Below, piece after piece: positions 33,533-41,756 of a DNA stretch of 64,000 bases (the first letter of the stretch is position 1; each line of letters opens with the position of its first letter). Source of the stretch: Leuconostoc pseudomesenteroides KCTC 3652. Lineage in GTDB: Bacteria; Bacillota; Bacilli; Lactobacillales; Lactobacillaceae. Below the pieces are notes generated by a model that ran no database searches, was not told the DNA's origin, and saw only the letters and a program-made list of their open reading frames with translations. The translations under genes were made by a program, and so were the position numbers. The stretch covers positions 1 through 64,000 of the forward strand of contig NZ_BMBP01000004.1 of NCBI RefSeq assembly GCF_014634745.1. Direction: 5' to 3'.

Positions 33533-34360
33533 ATGACACAACAAACAACACAAAATAACCATCCTCATACGCGGTATCCTGATTTGGCTGGGAAAACCAT
33601 TGTAGTAACTGGATCGTCGTCCGGTATCGGTGAAGCTATCGCCAGACATGCCGGTGCTGAGGCAATGAACGTTGTCGTTAATTACTTAAACGCCAAAAAA
33701 AATGTCGTTGACGGATTGTTACAATTAATCGAGTCTGCTGGCGGTCGGGCGGTTGCGGTGCAAGCTGATGTTGGTACTGAGGCGGGCATTCAAGCAATTT
33801 ATGACACCGCAATTCAACATTTTGGTGAGATTCATGTTTGGGTTAATAATGCTGGGTTTGAAATACAAGAAGCGACGCATTTGGTGAGTTATGATGATTG
33901 GCAGCGGGTATTACACGTTGACATGGATGGTGTATTTCTAGGGTCAAAAATTGCAATTAATCATTTTTTGACGCACAAAATTCAAGGTAACATTATTAAT
34001 ATTTCGTCGATACATGATACGATTCCGTGGCCAACATACGCGTCGTATGCCACAGCGAAAGCAGGGGTGTTGATGTTTACCAAGACAACTGCCTTGGAGT
34101 ATGCTGAACGTGGTATCCGAATTAATGCGATTTCGCCGGGAGCTCTTGATACACCAATTAATGCAGAGCGGTTTAAAAATCCAGCCGTCAAGCAAGAAAC
34201 GACTAATATGATTCCGATGAAAAAAATTGGTGACCCGATTGACGTGGCTAACGCGGCCATGTGGTTAATTTCCAAAGAGGCAAGTTATATTACAGGAACG
34301 ACACTTTACATTGATGGCGGGATTACCTTATATAATGAATTTCAAGGTGGTAAAGGTTAA
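33533..34360 (+). CDS. SDR-family oxidoreductase, glucose 1-dehydrogenase-like
   Basis: This 275-residue classical short-chain dehydrogenase has the cofactor motif TGSSSGIG (about 26-33), NNAG (about 102), the catalytic serine in NISSIH and the Y-x-x-x-K motif YATAK (about 169-173), plus the C-terminal YITGTTLYIDGG. The overall sequence resembles glucose 1-dehydrogenases, which oxidise glucose with NAD(P), though the physiological substrate is uncertain. AAGGAG precedes the start. It stands alone. Confidence 0.88.
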   Translation: MTQQTTQNNHPHTRYPDLAGKTIVVTGSSSGIGEAIARHAGAEAMNVVVNYLNAKKNVVDGLLQLIESAGGRAVAVQADVGTEAGIQAIYDTAIQHFGEIHVWVNNAGFEIQEATHLVSYDDWQRVLHVDMDGVFLGSKIAINHFLTHKIQGNIINISSIHDTIPWPTYASYATAKAGVLMFTKTTALEYAERGIRINAISPGALDTPINAERFKNPAVKQETTNMIPMKKIGDPIDVANAAMWLISKEASYITGTTLYIDGGITLYNEFQGGKG

Positions 34361-34385
34361 AAAAAGCCTTGTGATTGCTCACAAG
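34359..34385 (-). terminator. Terminator of the DUF975 gene
   Basis: Minus strand: CTTGTGA and TCACAAG around a four-base loop, followed by GC and T7. The stem overlaps the DUF975 stop codon. Confidence 0.75.
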
Positions 34386-35140
34386 ACTGTACTCGTATCA
34401 TTAACATGCTGCGTATCTCTTAAACCACGTAGGCTTTGATAGAATGAAGCATTGACTGCTAAGAAATAAGGTGTGGTAAAGATAGCCAAAATGCCACCAG
34501 TTAGGGCTGTCAAAATTGACCAACCAATCAAACTTAAACTAAGCAAGAAACGACGTCCCTTATAACCATTCATCATCTCAGCTGATGCTTTCAAATATTG
34601 ACGTGCTGTACGAATGTCACGATTGTTTTTGACATCATCACGGTAAATTAAGATTGCCTGTGAATAGCTAAATGACTTGATAATACCAGGAATAAAGAAT
34701 AACAATGCCCAAAGCATTGAATAGATGGCACGAATATAAGCAATTTTATAAACTGTCCCATTGATTAGTGTTAAGCCACCAATGAAAGGCTTGACGGGTT
34801 TCTCGTCTTCTTCAGACCAAGTAAGGAAACCAACGGTCGAGCTCTCTGCAAACATTTCAATTAAGGCAATGAACAATGCTAAAATTGCAAAGACAATGAT
34901 TAGGCTGATTAAAACAGCGACAATAATTGTGATAATGGTACCAGCATCAAACGCTACACTTTTACCAATACTGCCACTAGTTGATGTGACAGTATTGGCA
35001 TTGCGTAACTGGTCTCTTGCAGTGGCAGCACTACTGCCAAATTCTAAAATAACTGGAATAAGTGCTAGCAAAAACGCTGCCCCAAAGCTTTGCGTCACGC
35101 GCGACCAAGCTGCGTGTTTAATTTCTCGAATTGAATTCAT
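34379..35140 (-). CDS. DUF975-family integral membrane protein
   Basis: This 253-residue protein has about five hydrophobic segments and the DUF975 features: a start with helical MNSIREIKHAAWSRV, the YSMLWALLFFIPGIIKSFSY stretch (about 140-159) followed by SQAILIYRDD, and ARQYLKASAEMMNGYKGRRF. The family is widespread in Gram-positives and its function is unknown. It is transcribed alone and diverges from the tyrS T-box region. Confidence 0.88.
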   Translation of the reverse strand: MNSIREIKHAAWSRVTQSFGAAFLLALIPVILEFGSSAATARDQLRNANTVTSTSGSIGKSVAFDAGTIITIIVAVLISLIIVFAILALFIALIEMFAESSTVGFLTWSEEDEKPVKPFIGGLTLINGTVYKIAYIRAIYSMLWALLFFIPGIIKSFSYSQAILIYRDDVKNNRDIRTARQYLKASAEMMNGYKGRRFLLSLSLIGWSILTALTGGILAIFTTPYFLAVNASFYQSLRGLRDTQHVNDTSTVL

Positions 35141-35249
35141 ATCAGTTCTTCCTCTGACTTAATATATTCAATTATAACATAGTCGAAAATAGTCACAAAA
35201 ATACTACCAGTTAATTAAAGATTAAAAATTACTATTTAGAATGAAATTC

Positions 35250-35258
35250 TGGTATAAT
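35250..35258 (+). promoter_or_regulatory. Extended -10 promoter of the tyrS leader
   Basis: TGG-TATAAT (35250-35258) is an extended -10. The -35 region is weak. Confidence 0.5.
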
Positions 35259-35269
35259 AAAAATATTCA

Positions 35270-35473
35270 TTACGTTGATAAAGGCAATATTAGGCGTGTA
35301 TCAGAAAGTTAGCGGTTGCTGTGAGCTAATCCGAAAATATTGTTGAGTTACACAACGTTTAGACAATGACGTAGGCCGCGATAAGGCAATATTAAGTGGT
35401 GAGTCCGATGACTTACAATTTAGGTGGTACCACGGTGAAAATCGTCCTATTCTATTCAGATTAGGGCGATTTT
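35270..35473 (+). ncRNA. T-box leader, tyrosine-specific
   Basis: The leader has the invariant T-box AGGTGGTACCACGGTG (35422-35437). A stem I is closed by CGTTG/CAACG, and a TAC codon in the 3' side of its internal loop (GTTACACAACG) matches Tyr. The leader ends in a terminator: AAAATCGTCCTA (35438-35449) with TAGGGCGATTTT (35462-35473). Uncharged tRNA-Tyr should prevent the terminator and allow tyrS expression. Confidence 0.93.
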
Positions 35474-35509
35474 TGCTGTTAAAAATGGTTTTAAAATAAG
35501 GAGATACTG

Positions 35510-36757
35510 ATGAATTTTATTGAAGACTTGAAATGGCGTGGCGCCCTCAACCAAGTAACGGACGAAGCCGGTTTGTTAGAAGCAATGAGCAATGACAAGA
35601 TTGGTGCTTATGTCGGAACTGACCCGACGGCACCATCACTACACTTGGGACATTTGATTCCATTTATGGTGCTAAAGCGTTTCCAAAATGCTGGTGGTAA
35701 AGCAGTTATCATCATTGGTGGTGGGACAGGCGCTATTGGTGATCCACGTCCGACAACTGAACGTAAATTGTTGTCACCAGAGCAACTCGCTGCTAATGAA
35801 CAAGGCATTACAGCGCAAGTGACGAAGTTATTTGGTACTGGCGACACACAAATTGTTAACAATAACGACTGGTTGGGTAAGCTGACACTGACGGACTTTT
35901 TGCGTGATTATGGTAAGTTATTCTCAATTAATGTCATGTTGAAAAAAGATGTCGTTGCTTCACGTTTAGAAACGGGTATTTCATTTACTGAATTTACCTA
36001 CCAAATTCTGCAAGGTATTGATTTTCATGAATTGTGGCGTCGACACAACGTTCAATTGCAAATTGGTGGTTCAGATCAGTGGGGCAATATCACGTCCGGG
36101 ATTGATTTAATTCATGCAATTGAAGGTAACGAAGCAAAGGCGTTTGGCTTGACCATTCCTTTGATGACGGACGCAACGGGTAAGAAGTTTGGTAAGTCTG
36201 AAGGCAATGCCATTTGGTTAGATGCTGAAAAAACGTCACCCTATACGTTCTACCAGTTCTGGTATAACCAAAGTGACGCTGATGTTGTGAAATACCTCAA
36301 ATACTTTACTTTCTTATCGGTTGATGAAATTAATGAACTTGAAAAAGTGTCACAAGAAAATCCGGGTGCGCGTGAAGCACAACGTCGTTTGGCGCAAGAA
36401 GTGACAAAGTTTGTTCATGGACAAGCTGCTGTTGAAGAGGCAGAACGTTTGTCCGCAGCTTTGTTTAGTGGTGATGTTGCTGACTTGTCAGCTGATGAAA
36501 TTGCGGATGCCTTTGGCGGTGTACCAAGTTTTGAGATTGAACAAGCTCCTAAAAATATCGTTGATTTTTTGGTTGATGGGCAGATTGAAAGCTCTAAACG
36601 TCAAGCCCGTGAAGATGTAACCAATGGTGCCATTAGAATTAATGGGGAACAGATCAAAGACCTTGAGGCAGTGATTGATCCTGCAAGTCATTATGACGGT
36701 CAATTTGTGTTGGTGCGTCGTGGTAAGAAAAAGTATTTCTTGGGTAAAGTACAATAA
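35510..36757 (+). CDS. tyrS: Tyrosyl-tRNA synthetase
   Basis: This 415-residue class I synthetase attaches tyrosine to tRNA-Tyr. The HIGH motif appears as HLGHL (about 45-49), the KMSKS motif as KFGKSE (about 229), GSDQWGN marks the tyrosine site, and the C-terminal S4 RNA-binding domain is present (AIRINGEQIKD, about 370). AAGGAG precedes the start. The T-box upstream confirms the specificity. Confidence 0.97.
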   Translation: MNFIEDLKWRGALNQVTDEAGLLEAMSNDKIGAYVGTDPTAPSLHLGHLIPFMVLKRFQNAGGKAVIIIGGGTGAIGDPRPTTERKLLSPEQLAANEQGITAQVTKLFGTGDTQIVNNNDWLGKLTLTDFLRDYGKLFSINVMLKKDVVASRLETGISFTEFTYQILQGIDFHELWRRHNVQLQIGGSDQWGNITSGIDLIHAIEGNEAKAFGLTIPLMTDATGKKFGKSEGNAIWLDAEKTSPYTFYQFWYNQSDADVVKYLKYFTFLSVDEINELEKVSQENPGAREAQRRLAQEVTKFVHGQAAVEEAERLSAALFSGDVADLSADEIADAFGGVPSFEIEQAPKNIVDFLVDGQIESSKRQAREDVTNGAIRINGEQIKDLEAVIDPASHYDGQFVLVRRGKKKYFLGKVQ

Positions 36758-36762
36758 CTTTT

Positions 36763-36793
36763 AGCATGGCCAACTTAACGGTCGTGCTTTTTT
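36763..36793 (+). terminator. Terminator after tyrS
   Basis: AGCATGGCC pairs with GGTCGTGCT (two wobbles), followed by six T. The next start is 15 bases further on, so some read-through is possible. Confidence 0.65.
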
Positions 36794-36807
36794 GAAAGGA
36801 TAATATC

Positions 36808-37797
36808 ATGAAAATTTTAATGTATAACGCCGTAGCGGATGAATTGCCATACGTTAAGCAGTGGTCTGAAAAAACGGGGCACGAAGTGGTCACAATCGAC
36901 CAACCACTCAACGAAGAGACCGTTGATCGTGCTAGTGGTTTTGATGCAGTCTCAACACAACAAACGACATCAGTTAATCCACCAGTTTATGAGCGATTAT
37001 CACAACTTAATATTAAACAAATCGCCTTGCGTCAAGTGGGTTATGATGTTTTTGATTTGCCCGCCGCCTTTGCCAATCATGTGCGCTTATCAAATGTTGC
37101 GGCCTACTCGCCACGTGCCATCGCTGAGTATACGTTAACGCAGTTATTTAATCTGATTCGTCATAATAAAAAATTCGATCGTGCTATGGCACAAGGGGAT
37201 TACACTTGGGCAGCCGGTGGACAGGCGCGGGAAATTCATGACCTAACAGTGGCAATTATTGGTGTGGGTCGCATTGGTACTGCTTTGGCAGAAATGTTGC
37301 ACGCGCTTGGCGCGCAAGTATTGGGAGTAGATCCCGTTTACCGCGCTCAAAATGAACCATTTGTAACGTATACGACATTAGATGAGGCGTTGCGTCGGGC
37401 CGATGTGATTAGCTTTCATACACCATTAAATGATGAGACACGTGGATTGGCAGATCGCGCATTTTTTGAAAAAGTACAGCCGGGTACCATCATGTTGAAT
37501 TTTGCACGTGGTGAAATTGTTGATATGTCAGCTTTGGAATTAGCACTAGCCAGCGGTCAATTAGCGGGCGCTGCCTTTGATGTGGCACCAAATGAAAATG
37601 ACTTCATGGACCAAAAGCAAACAGTTGATGAATTGCCAGAAAATATCCAACGGTTAGTGGCTTATGATAACTTTCTGTTGTCACCACATATCGCTTTTTA
37701 CACGAATACGGCGATTAAAAATATGGTTGAAATGGCACTAAATGATGCAGTCATCATAGTAAATGGCGGTTTCACCGAAAATGAAATTTTGAGATGA
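36808..37797 (+). CDS. D-2-hydroxyacid dehydrogenase (D-lactate dehydrogenase-like)
   Basis: This 329-residue protein of the D-LDH/D-HicDH family has the NAD motif GVGRIGTAL (about 152-160), the catalytic arginine in FARGEIVD (about 234), the acid in the following segment and the catalytic histidine in SPHIAFYT (about 295). It reduces a 2-oxo acid to the D-hydroxy acid, e.g. pyruvate to D-lactate. Its sequence differs from the well-known Leuconostoc D-LDH (which begins MKIFAYGIRDDEKP), so it may be a paralogue with another substrate. Confidence 0.88.
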   Translation: MKILMYNAVADELPYVKQWSEKTGHEVVTIDQPLNEETVDRASGFDAVSTQQTTSVNPPVYERLSQLNIKQIALRQVGYDVFDLPAAFANHVRLSNVAAYSPRAIAEYTLTQLFNLIRHNKKFDRAMAQGDYTWAAGGQAREIHDLTVAIIGVGRIGTALAEMLHALGAQVLGVDPVYRAQNEPFVTYTTLDEALRRADVISFHTPLNDETRGLADRAFFEKVQPGTIMLNFARGEIVDMSALELALASGQLAGAAFDVAPNENDFMDQKQTVDELPENIQRLVAYDNFLLSPHIAFYTNTAIKNMVEMALNDAVIIVNGGFTENEILR

Positions 37798-37819
37798 GCT
37801 GTGTAAGCCCAAAAAGAGC

Positions 37820-37901
37820 GCAACTAGCAGTATCGTTGATAATACAGGGTTTTCAAGCACAAACGCAACCTGTTGTTGCGCACGTTTGCATTGCTAGTTG
37901 C
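37820..37901. repeat. Long imperfect hairpin
   Basis: GCAACTAGCA (37820-37829) is perfectly complementary to TGCTAGTTGC (37892-37901). Within the loop, AAACG-CAAC and GTTG-CG-CGTTT form a second stem (37861-37887). It lies between the dehydrogenase and an XRE gene and may end transcription, but it has no T run. Confidence 0.45.
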
Positions 37902-37982
37902 TGATTTGATGGCTTTAATTGCTAGTATTGGCCAGTGATTTGAATGATAATGACAGTATCAAATCAAGAGGAGAGCGGATAC

Positions 37983-38393
37983 ATGGAATTACAATTTCCA
38001 AATCAATTAAAAAGGTTCAGGACAGACAAAGGTTTGTCACAAGAAGATGTAGCCAAACAGCTTTATATTTCGCGACAAGCAGTTTCACGTTGGGAATCAG
38101 GCGATGCGACACCTGATTTGCCTAATTTGATTAAATTAGCAGAAATATTTGATTGCTCACTCGATACATTGGTTTTGGGTATTACACCACAGACTGACAG
38201 TATTGAGGATAAAATTGATCATAGTGAATTTACTTTTGATCCACGGCGAGGAGAATATATTCGCAGGAGGCGAGACGGAATGAATTTTTGGGAATTTATG
38301 TCGTCTTATTGGTGGGCATTGATTCCTATCATCGCCGTTTTGGGTGGTGTTTTACCAGATATTATTGACTCGATTAAATCTCTGTTTAATTGA
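37983..38393 (+). CDS. XRE-type regulator with C-terminal membrane helix
   Basis: This 136-residue protein has an HTH_3 domain at residues 5-60 (LSQEDVAKQLYISRQAVSRWE), a charged linker and one C-terminal hydrophobic segment (WALIPIIAVLGGVL, about 112-125). This places a DNA-binding domain on the membrane. I start at ATG 37983 after AGGAGAG; the frame is open further upstream but without a ribosome site. Its target is unknown; it may control itself. Confidence 0.85.
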   Translation: MELQFPNQLKRFRTDKGLSQEDVAKQLYISRQAVSRWESGDATPDLPNLIKLAEIFDCSLDTLVLGITPQTDSIEDKIDHSEFTFDPRRGEYIRRRRDGMNFWEFMSSYWWALIPIIAVLGGVLPDIIDSIKSLFN

Positions 38394-38420
38394 ATATTAC
38401 AACTCTGAACTGCAATAACT

Positions 38421-38461
38421 AAAAAAGAATGATTATTGGCTAACAATAATCACTCTTTTTT
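38421..38461. terminator. Bidirectional terminator
   Basis: An 18-base stem (38421-38438 with 38444-38461, one mismatch) is flanked by A6 and T6. It serves the XRE gene and the convergent DoxX gene. Confidence 0.85.
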
Positions 38462-38469
38462 GTCGACGC

Positions 38470-38982
38470 TTAAAGTTTAATGTCGTTTTGTAAAAATGGT
38501 AGCTTATCGCGTAGGAATGGGGTTACCCAGCGGTCCAAACCAATCTTTCCTGAGTTGTAACCACCAATTAACAGCAAAGCACCAATGAAAATAAAGGTTG
38601 GATTCACTGATACAACGCCGGCGCCAAGGTATGAAAAATTCATAACGAGACCGAAGAAGGCAGCTGCTAAGGTTAGCGTACCAAACACCAAGCCTAAGCC
38701 AACTAGCAATTCACCCCAAGCGACTAAAAATGAAAAGGCAGCTGTTGATTGACCATGATTGGTCGCAACGTTTAAGAACCAATCATACCAAGGGAAAGCA
38801 GCTGTTTTATCTGGGGTTAACACAGGGTTTTTAATGGCACCCATAATCAAACCAGATGCATCGAAACCACCTTTGGCTGTGATTTTTCCCCAGCCATCAA
38901 GTGTCCATTGGTAGCCTAAGTAAACGCGTAAAACCGTCAAAATTCCCATTGCAATTTTGGAATTGCGTAGCCATTGAATCAT
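38470..38982 (-). CDS. DoxX-family membrane protein
   Basis: This 170-residue protein with four hydrophobic segments belongs to the DoxX family (LRVYLGYQWTLDGWGKI at the start, VAWGELLVGLGLVFG in the third segment). DoxX proteins are small membrane proteins linked to redox functions. Here the gene has a near-consensus promoter with a palindrome just downstream of the -10, so a repressor probably controls it. Confidence 0.87.
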   Translation of the reverse strand: MIQWLRNSKIAMGILTVLRVYLGYQWTLDGWGKITAKGGFDASGLIMGAIKNPVLTPDKTAAFPWYDWFLNVATNHGQSTAAFSFLVAWGELLVGLGLVFGTLTLAAAFFGLVMNFSYLGAGVVSVNPTFIFIGALLLIGGYNSGKIGLDRWVTPFLRDKLPFLQNDIKL

Positions 38983-39015
38983 AATATTCTCTCCTAATAT
39001 CTACAATTTCTATCC

Positions 39016-39029
39016 GTAATACCTATTAC
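39016..39029. promoter_or_regulatory. Palindromic operator candidate of doxX
   Basis: GTAATACCTATTAC (arms GTAATA/TATTAC) lies directly downstream of the doxX -10. Confidence 0.45.
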
Positions 39030-39037
39030 AATTAGTA

Positions 39038-39066
39038 AGTATACAGAGTGTCTTGTGAAATGTCAA
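39038..39066 (-). promoter_or_regulatory. Promoter of doxX
   Basis: Minus strand: TTGACA (39061-39066), a 17-base spacer and TATACT (39038-39043). Confidence 0.8.
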
Positions 39067-39242
39067 ACAATTTGTTTTCAGCTTTAAAATTTCGTGATTA
39101 TTGCGTAAAAATGTTTTAAATTGACGCTACTTTGTTAGTCAAATGTGACTGAATCATGATTGAATTTTTCACAAAGTAGTCACAATAAGGTTAACTTTTT
39201 TCGATACACTTGAAGTAATGAACGTGAATGGGGATAGAATAT

Positions 39243-40232
39243 ATGGTAAAAAATCACGTAACCAATTTAGATGAAACTTTGATGGACGATCAAGCCCGTG
39301 GTAGCGCTGCTGAGGTTTTGGCAGATATGACAGAATCAGGACGCAGTTTGACTAAAGCAGCAACTGACGCTAAAAAACAAATCGCTACACGAGAAGGCTG
39401 GACTTGCACAGTCTTGCAACCTGCTGAATTGCGACAATTTGCTGGTGGCCTATTACGGGGTATTGATGATTTTGCTATGCGACGTCAAGTTGCTGAAAAT
39501 CCTGAATATTTAACGCTTTATCATCAATTAATCACAGAGGTAAGTGCACTTGGAGATAAAAATTCGGTTGATCAAGTTTCATCTCATTTAAAAAAGTTGC
39601 GAACTTTGGTTGAACAGTTATCACTTTCTCAAAATGTGACGGCTACTCAGTTGCGTCGTGTCGCGGCTGATATTTTAGCTGCATTTGAACCGGCCAAGGG
39701 CGATCCATTGCTCGCTGCACAATATAATGCTTTAAGGGCTGGGTATACAACACCAAGAACACTTACCATGGATGAATGGCGTCAGTTGATTAAACAGTTT
39801 CATGACGTGTTGCCACAGTTTAAACAGGAAATGCGCGGTTATTTATTTGACGTTTTAGCTGAATTACACGAGCAAGTGGTTTATTATGATGCTGAAAGTT
39901 TGCCTGAAGTTGTGGAATTTTTCCAAGAAATCGATATGATGATCCATACAGCAGCTAGACCGTCAGACTTTATTGGCGTGATGGCGCGTTTTGATGATGT
40001 GGAAGGTGTCATCGCGACGATGATTACCCAAGATGCCTCTTTAGAGCGCATAAGAGAATTCACACATAATATTTTAGAATCACTAGACGCAGCAATGGCT
40101 GCGGGAATTGCATTGACAAGCGCTGGACAAGAAACACTAGCGATATGCAAAAATGACTTTGAACAAGAAGACTTGGATCGCGCGCAATACTGTAATCTCG
40201 TCAAGAGATTACAGAGTATTCGTTTGTCTTGA
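39243..40232 (+). CDS. Protein of unknown function, largely alpha-helical
   Basis: This 329-residue cytosolic protein has no signal peptide or membrane segment. It is rich in Ala, Leu, Glu and Gln and looks almost entirely helical, with possible coiled coils at about 85-150 and 270-329. I do not recognise a family or catalytic motif. The ATG at 39243 follows GGGGA; an in-frame ATG at 39228 is an alternative. It stands alone, about 245 bases after the divergent doxX gene. The gap contains the inverted repeat CTACTTTGT/ACAAAGTAG (about 39129 and 39171). Confidence 0.75.
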   Translation: MVKNHVTNLDETLMDDQARGSAAEVLADMTESGRSLTKAATDAKKQIATREGWTCTVLQPAELRQFAGGLLRGIDDFAMRRQVAENPEYLTLYHQLITEVSALGDKNSVDQVSSHLKKLRTLVEQLSLSQNVTATQLRRVAADILAAFEPAKGDPLLAAQYNALRAGYTTPRTLTMDEWRQLIKQFHDVLPQFKQEMRGYLFDVLAELHEQVVYYDAESLPEVVEFFQEIDMMIHTAARPSDFIGVMARFDDVEGVIATMITQDASLERIREFTHNILESLDAAMAAGIALTSAGQETLAICKNDFEQEDLDRAQYCNLVKRLQSIRLS

Positions 40233-40254
40233 TGCGTTAAAATAAAATTTTAGG

Positions 40255-40285
40255 TTGACAGTAAATGTAAAAGATGTTTTACTAT
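40255..40285 (+). promoter_or_regulatory. Promoter of the small XRE operon
   Basis: TTGACA (40255-40260) and TACTAT (40280-40285) with a 19-base spacer, longer than optimal. Confidence 0.5.
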
Positions 40286-40305
40286 AAGTGTAAAACATGT
40301 TTTAC
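40267..40305. promoter_or_regulatory. Tandem palindromic operators
   Basis: GTAAAAGATGTTTTAC (40267-40282) and GTAAAACATGTTTTAC (40290-40305) are two copies of a 16-base palindrome (the second is perfect), 23 bases apart start to start. One copy covers the promoter spacer and the other lies downstream of the -10. They are probably bound by the XRE protein encoded next. Confidence 0.65.
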
Positions 40306-40329
40306 ATTTTTGTTTTGTAGGGGAAAAAG

Positions 40330-40530
40330 ATGAAAAATTATATCAAAGATTTTAGATCGACCAATAAAATATCTCAGGCAGAACTAGCAACCTTGACTGG
40401 CGTGACACGGCAAACAATTAATGCCATCGAAAATAATAAGTACGATCCGTCACTCAAGCTTGCTTTTGATTTGGCTAATATTTTGCATACGTCGGTTGAT
40501 GAATTGTTTGTTAATAATGTGGAGGAATAA
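40330..40530 (+). CDS. Small XRE-type regulator
   Basis: This 66-residue protein is a bare HTH_3 domain (ISQAELATLTGVTRQTINAIE, described by its core TGVTRQTINAIE; YDPSLKLAFDLANIL; DELF end) of the YozG kind. Such proteins usually sit beside a small membrane protein, as here, and repress their own operon. Tandem palindromes overlap its promoter. The next gene starts four bases after its stop. Confidence 0.9.
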   Translation: MKNYIKDFRSTNKISQAELATLTGVTRQTINAIENNKYDPSLKLAFDLANILHTSVDELFVNNVEE

Positions 40531-40534
40531 TAAT

Positions 40535-40978
40535 ATGAGTGATAGTAAAAAAATAGTCCGTTTTACGTTCTGGATGAACAAAATGTGGCAAATAGGGTTT
40601 GTTTTGTTTTCTATTTTGATGATTAATAATATGCGCCAAACAGCCATGGTGACAATATTAGTGTCAGTTTTAGCATCCCTCTTTGAGATGATTTATGTCT
40701 CAAGAAAATATCATGTTCAAGTGTTCAACCAAAAAGATGAATTGTATTTTGCCAAGGATGAGCGGGATCGGGACATTGCACTTAAAGTGCATAGTGCGCT
40801 CATTAATACTTTTATTTTGCTAGTTATAGCATTGTGGATACTATTAAGCATCTTATGGGGTATGAATAGTTTGTCAATGGCAGTATTATTTTATGTTTTA
40901 AATGGCTGGATTGCCTGCGCATTTATCATTCCGGATATTCAATACTATATATTGTGGCATAAATATGATCAGCAATAG
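40535..40978 (+). CDS. Membrane protein partner of the XRE regulator
   Basis: This 147-residue protein has about four hydrophobic segments and a central KDERDRDIALKVH motif (about 70-83), as seen in DUF2178-like membrane proteins next to small XRE regulators. The start at 40535 follows GGAGG. The function of these pairs is unknown. Confidence 0.8.
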   Translation: MSDSKKIVRFTFWMNKMWQIGFVLFSILMINNMRQTAMVTILVSVLASLFEMIYVSRKYHVQVFNQKDELYFAKDERDRDIALKVHSALINTFILLVIALWILLSILWGMNSLSMAVLFYVLNGWIACAFIIPDIQYYILWHKYDQQ

Positions 40979-40986
40979 CCTATCAG

Positions 40987-41045
40987 AAAAAGCAACTAAT
41001 GGATAACGAAGCGACGAAACGCTTGCTATCAATTAGTTGCTTTTT
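40987..41045. terminator. Bidirectional terminator
   Basis: A 14-base perfect stem, AAAAAGCAACTAAT with ATTAGTTGCTTTTT, has a smaller stem in its loop. It lies between convergent genes. Confidence 0.8.
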
Positions 41046-41056
41046 ATCGTTAAAAG

Positions 41057-41659
41057 TTATTTATTGGTGCTTTTATGATTAACCCACAGTAGCAAACCAG
41101 CACAAATAAAAGACCACCATGGGTTGCCCTTATTCCAAAGTAGGCAAATGATGCCGAATAAAAATGACATAATAGGCAGTATTAATGTATAAATAGAACC
41201 CATGTCACCAGCAATATATTTTTGCCATTTGTACTTTAGTCCCAGAGTGCTGTTCCTATCAAACTCTCCAATATTATCTAGTGTCATTGCGATAGCAATA
41301 AACACGAATAGAAATGGTATATAAAATATGCCTAAATGGACGATATCTAATACATTAGCAATAAACAACAAGAGTAAGATGAAAAAACAAAGCTGTAATT
41401 TCCAGTATATTTTTTTCATATTCACCGTTACATACTTTTTTTCCAAATCTTCGCGCATACCAGTATCTTCCTTGAGTAAAGTATCTAAAGAAATCTGATA
41501 GTAATTGCTTAATTGAATTAAGCTAGAAATATCCGGATAAGTTTTTTCATTTTCCCAACTAGAAATAGTTTGCCTAGTAACATAAAGTTCATTTGCGACA
41601 TCTCCTTGTGTTAAATTCATATCTGATCGTGCTTTTTTTAGCCGTTCACCAAACCGCAT
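41057..41659 (-). CDS. XRE-type regulator with C-terminal membrane domain
   Basis: This 200-residue protein has an HTH_3 domain at 5-60 (LTQGDVANELYVTRQTISSWE) followed by four hydrophobic segments (about 85-195). This architecture ties DNA binding to the membrane and is common in lactic acid bacteria, with unknown signals. AGGAGG precedes the start. It is convergent with the small XRE operon. Confidence 0.87.
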   Translation of the reverse strand: MRFGERLKKARSDMNLTQGDVANELYVTRQTISSWENEKTYPDISSLIQLSNYYQISLDTLLKEDTGMREDLEKKYVTVNMKKIYWKLQLCFFILLLLFIANVLDIVHLGIFYIPFLFVFIAIAMTLDNIGEFDRNSTLGLKYKWQKYIAGDMGSIYTLILPIMSFLFGIICLLWNKGNPWWSFICAGLLLWVNHKSTNK

Positions 41660-41703
41660 AACTTGTCCTCCTTTGTTTTAGATATAGTCTGAATGTAAAC
41701 TGT

Positions 41704-41740
41704 AAATAAGGCAAGCAATGATTCATTGCTTACCTTATTT
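41704..41740. terminator. Hairpin upstream of the membrane XRE gene
   Basis: AAATAAGGCAAGCAATGA and TCATTGCTTACCTTATTT are complementary except for one position. It ends the minus-strand gene that stops at 41757. Confidence 0.65.
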
Positions 41741-41756
41741 AGGTGGAGGATAAGCA

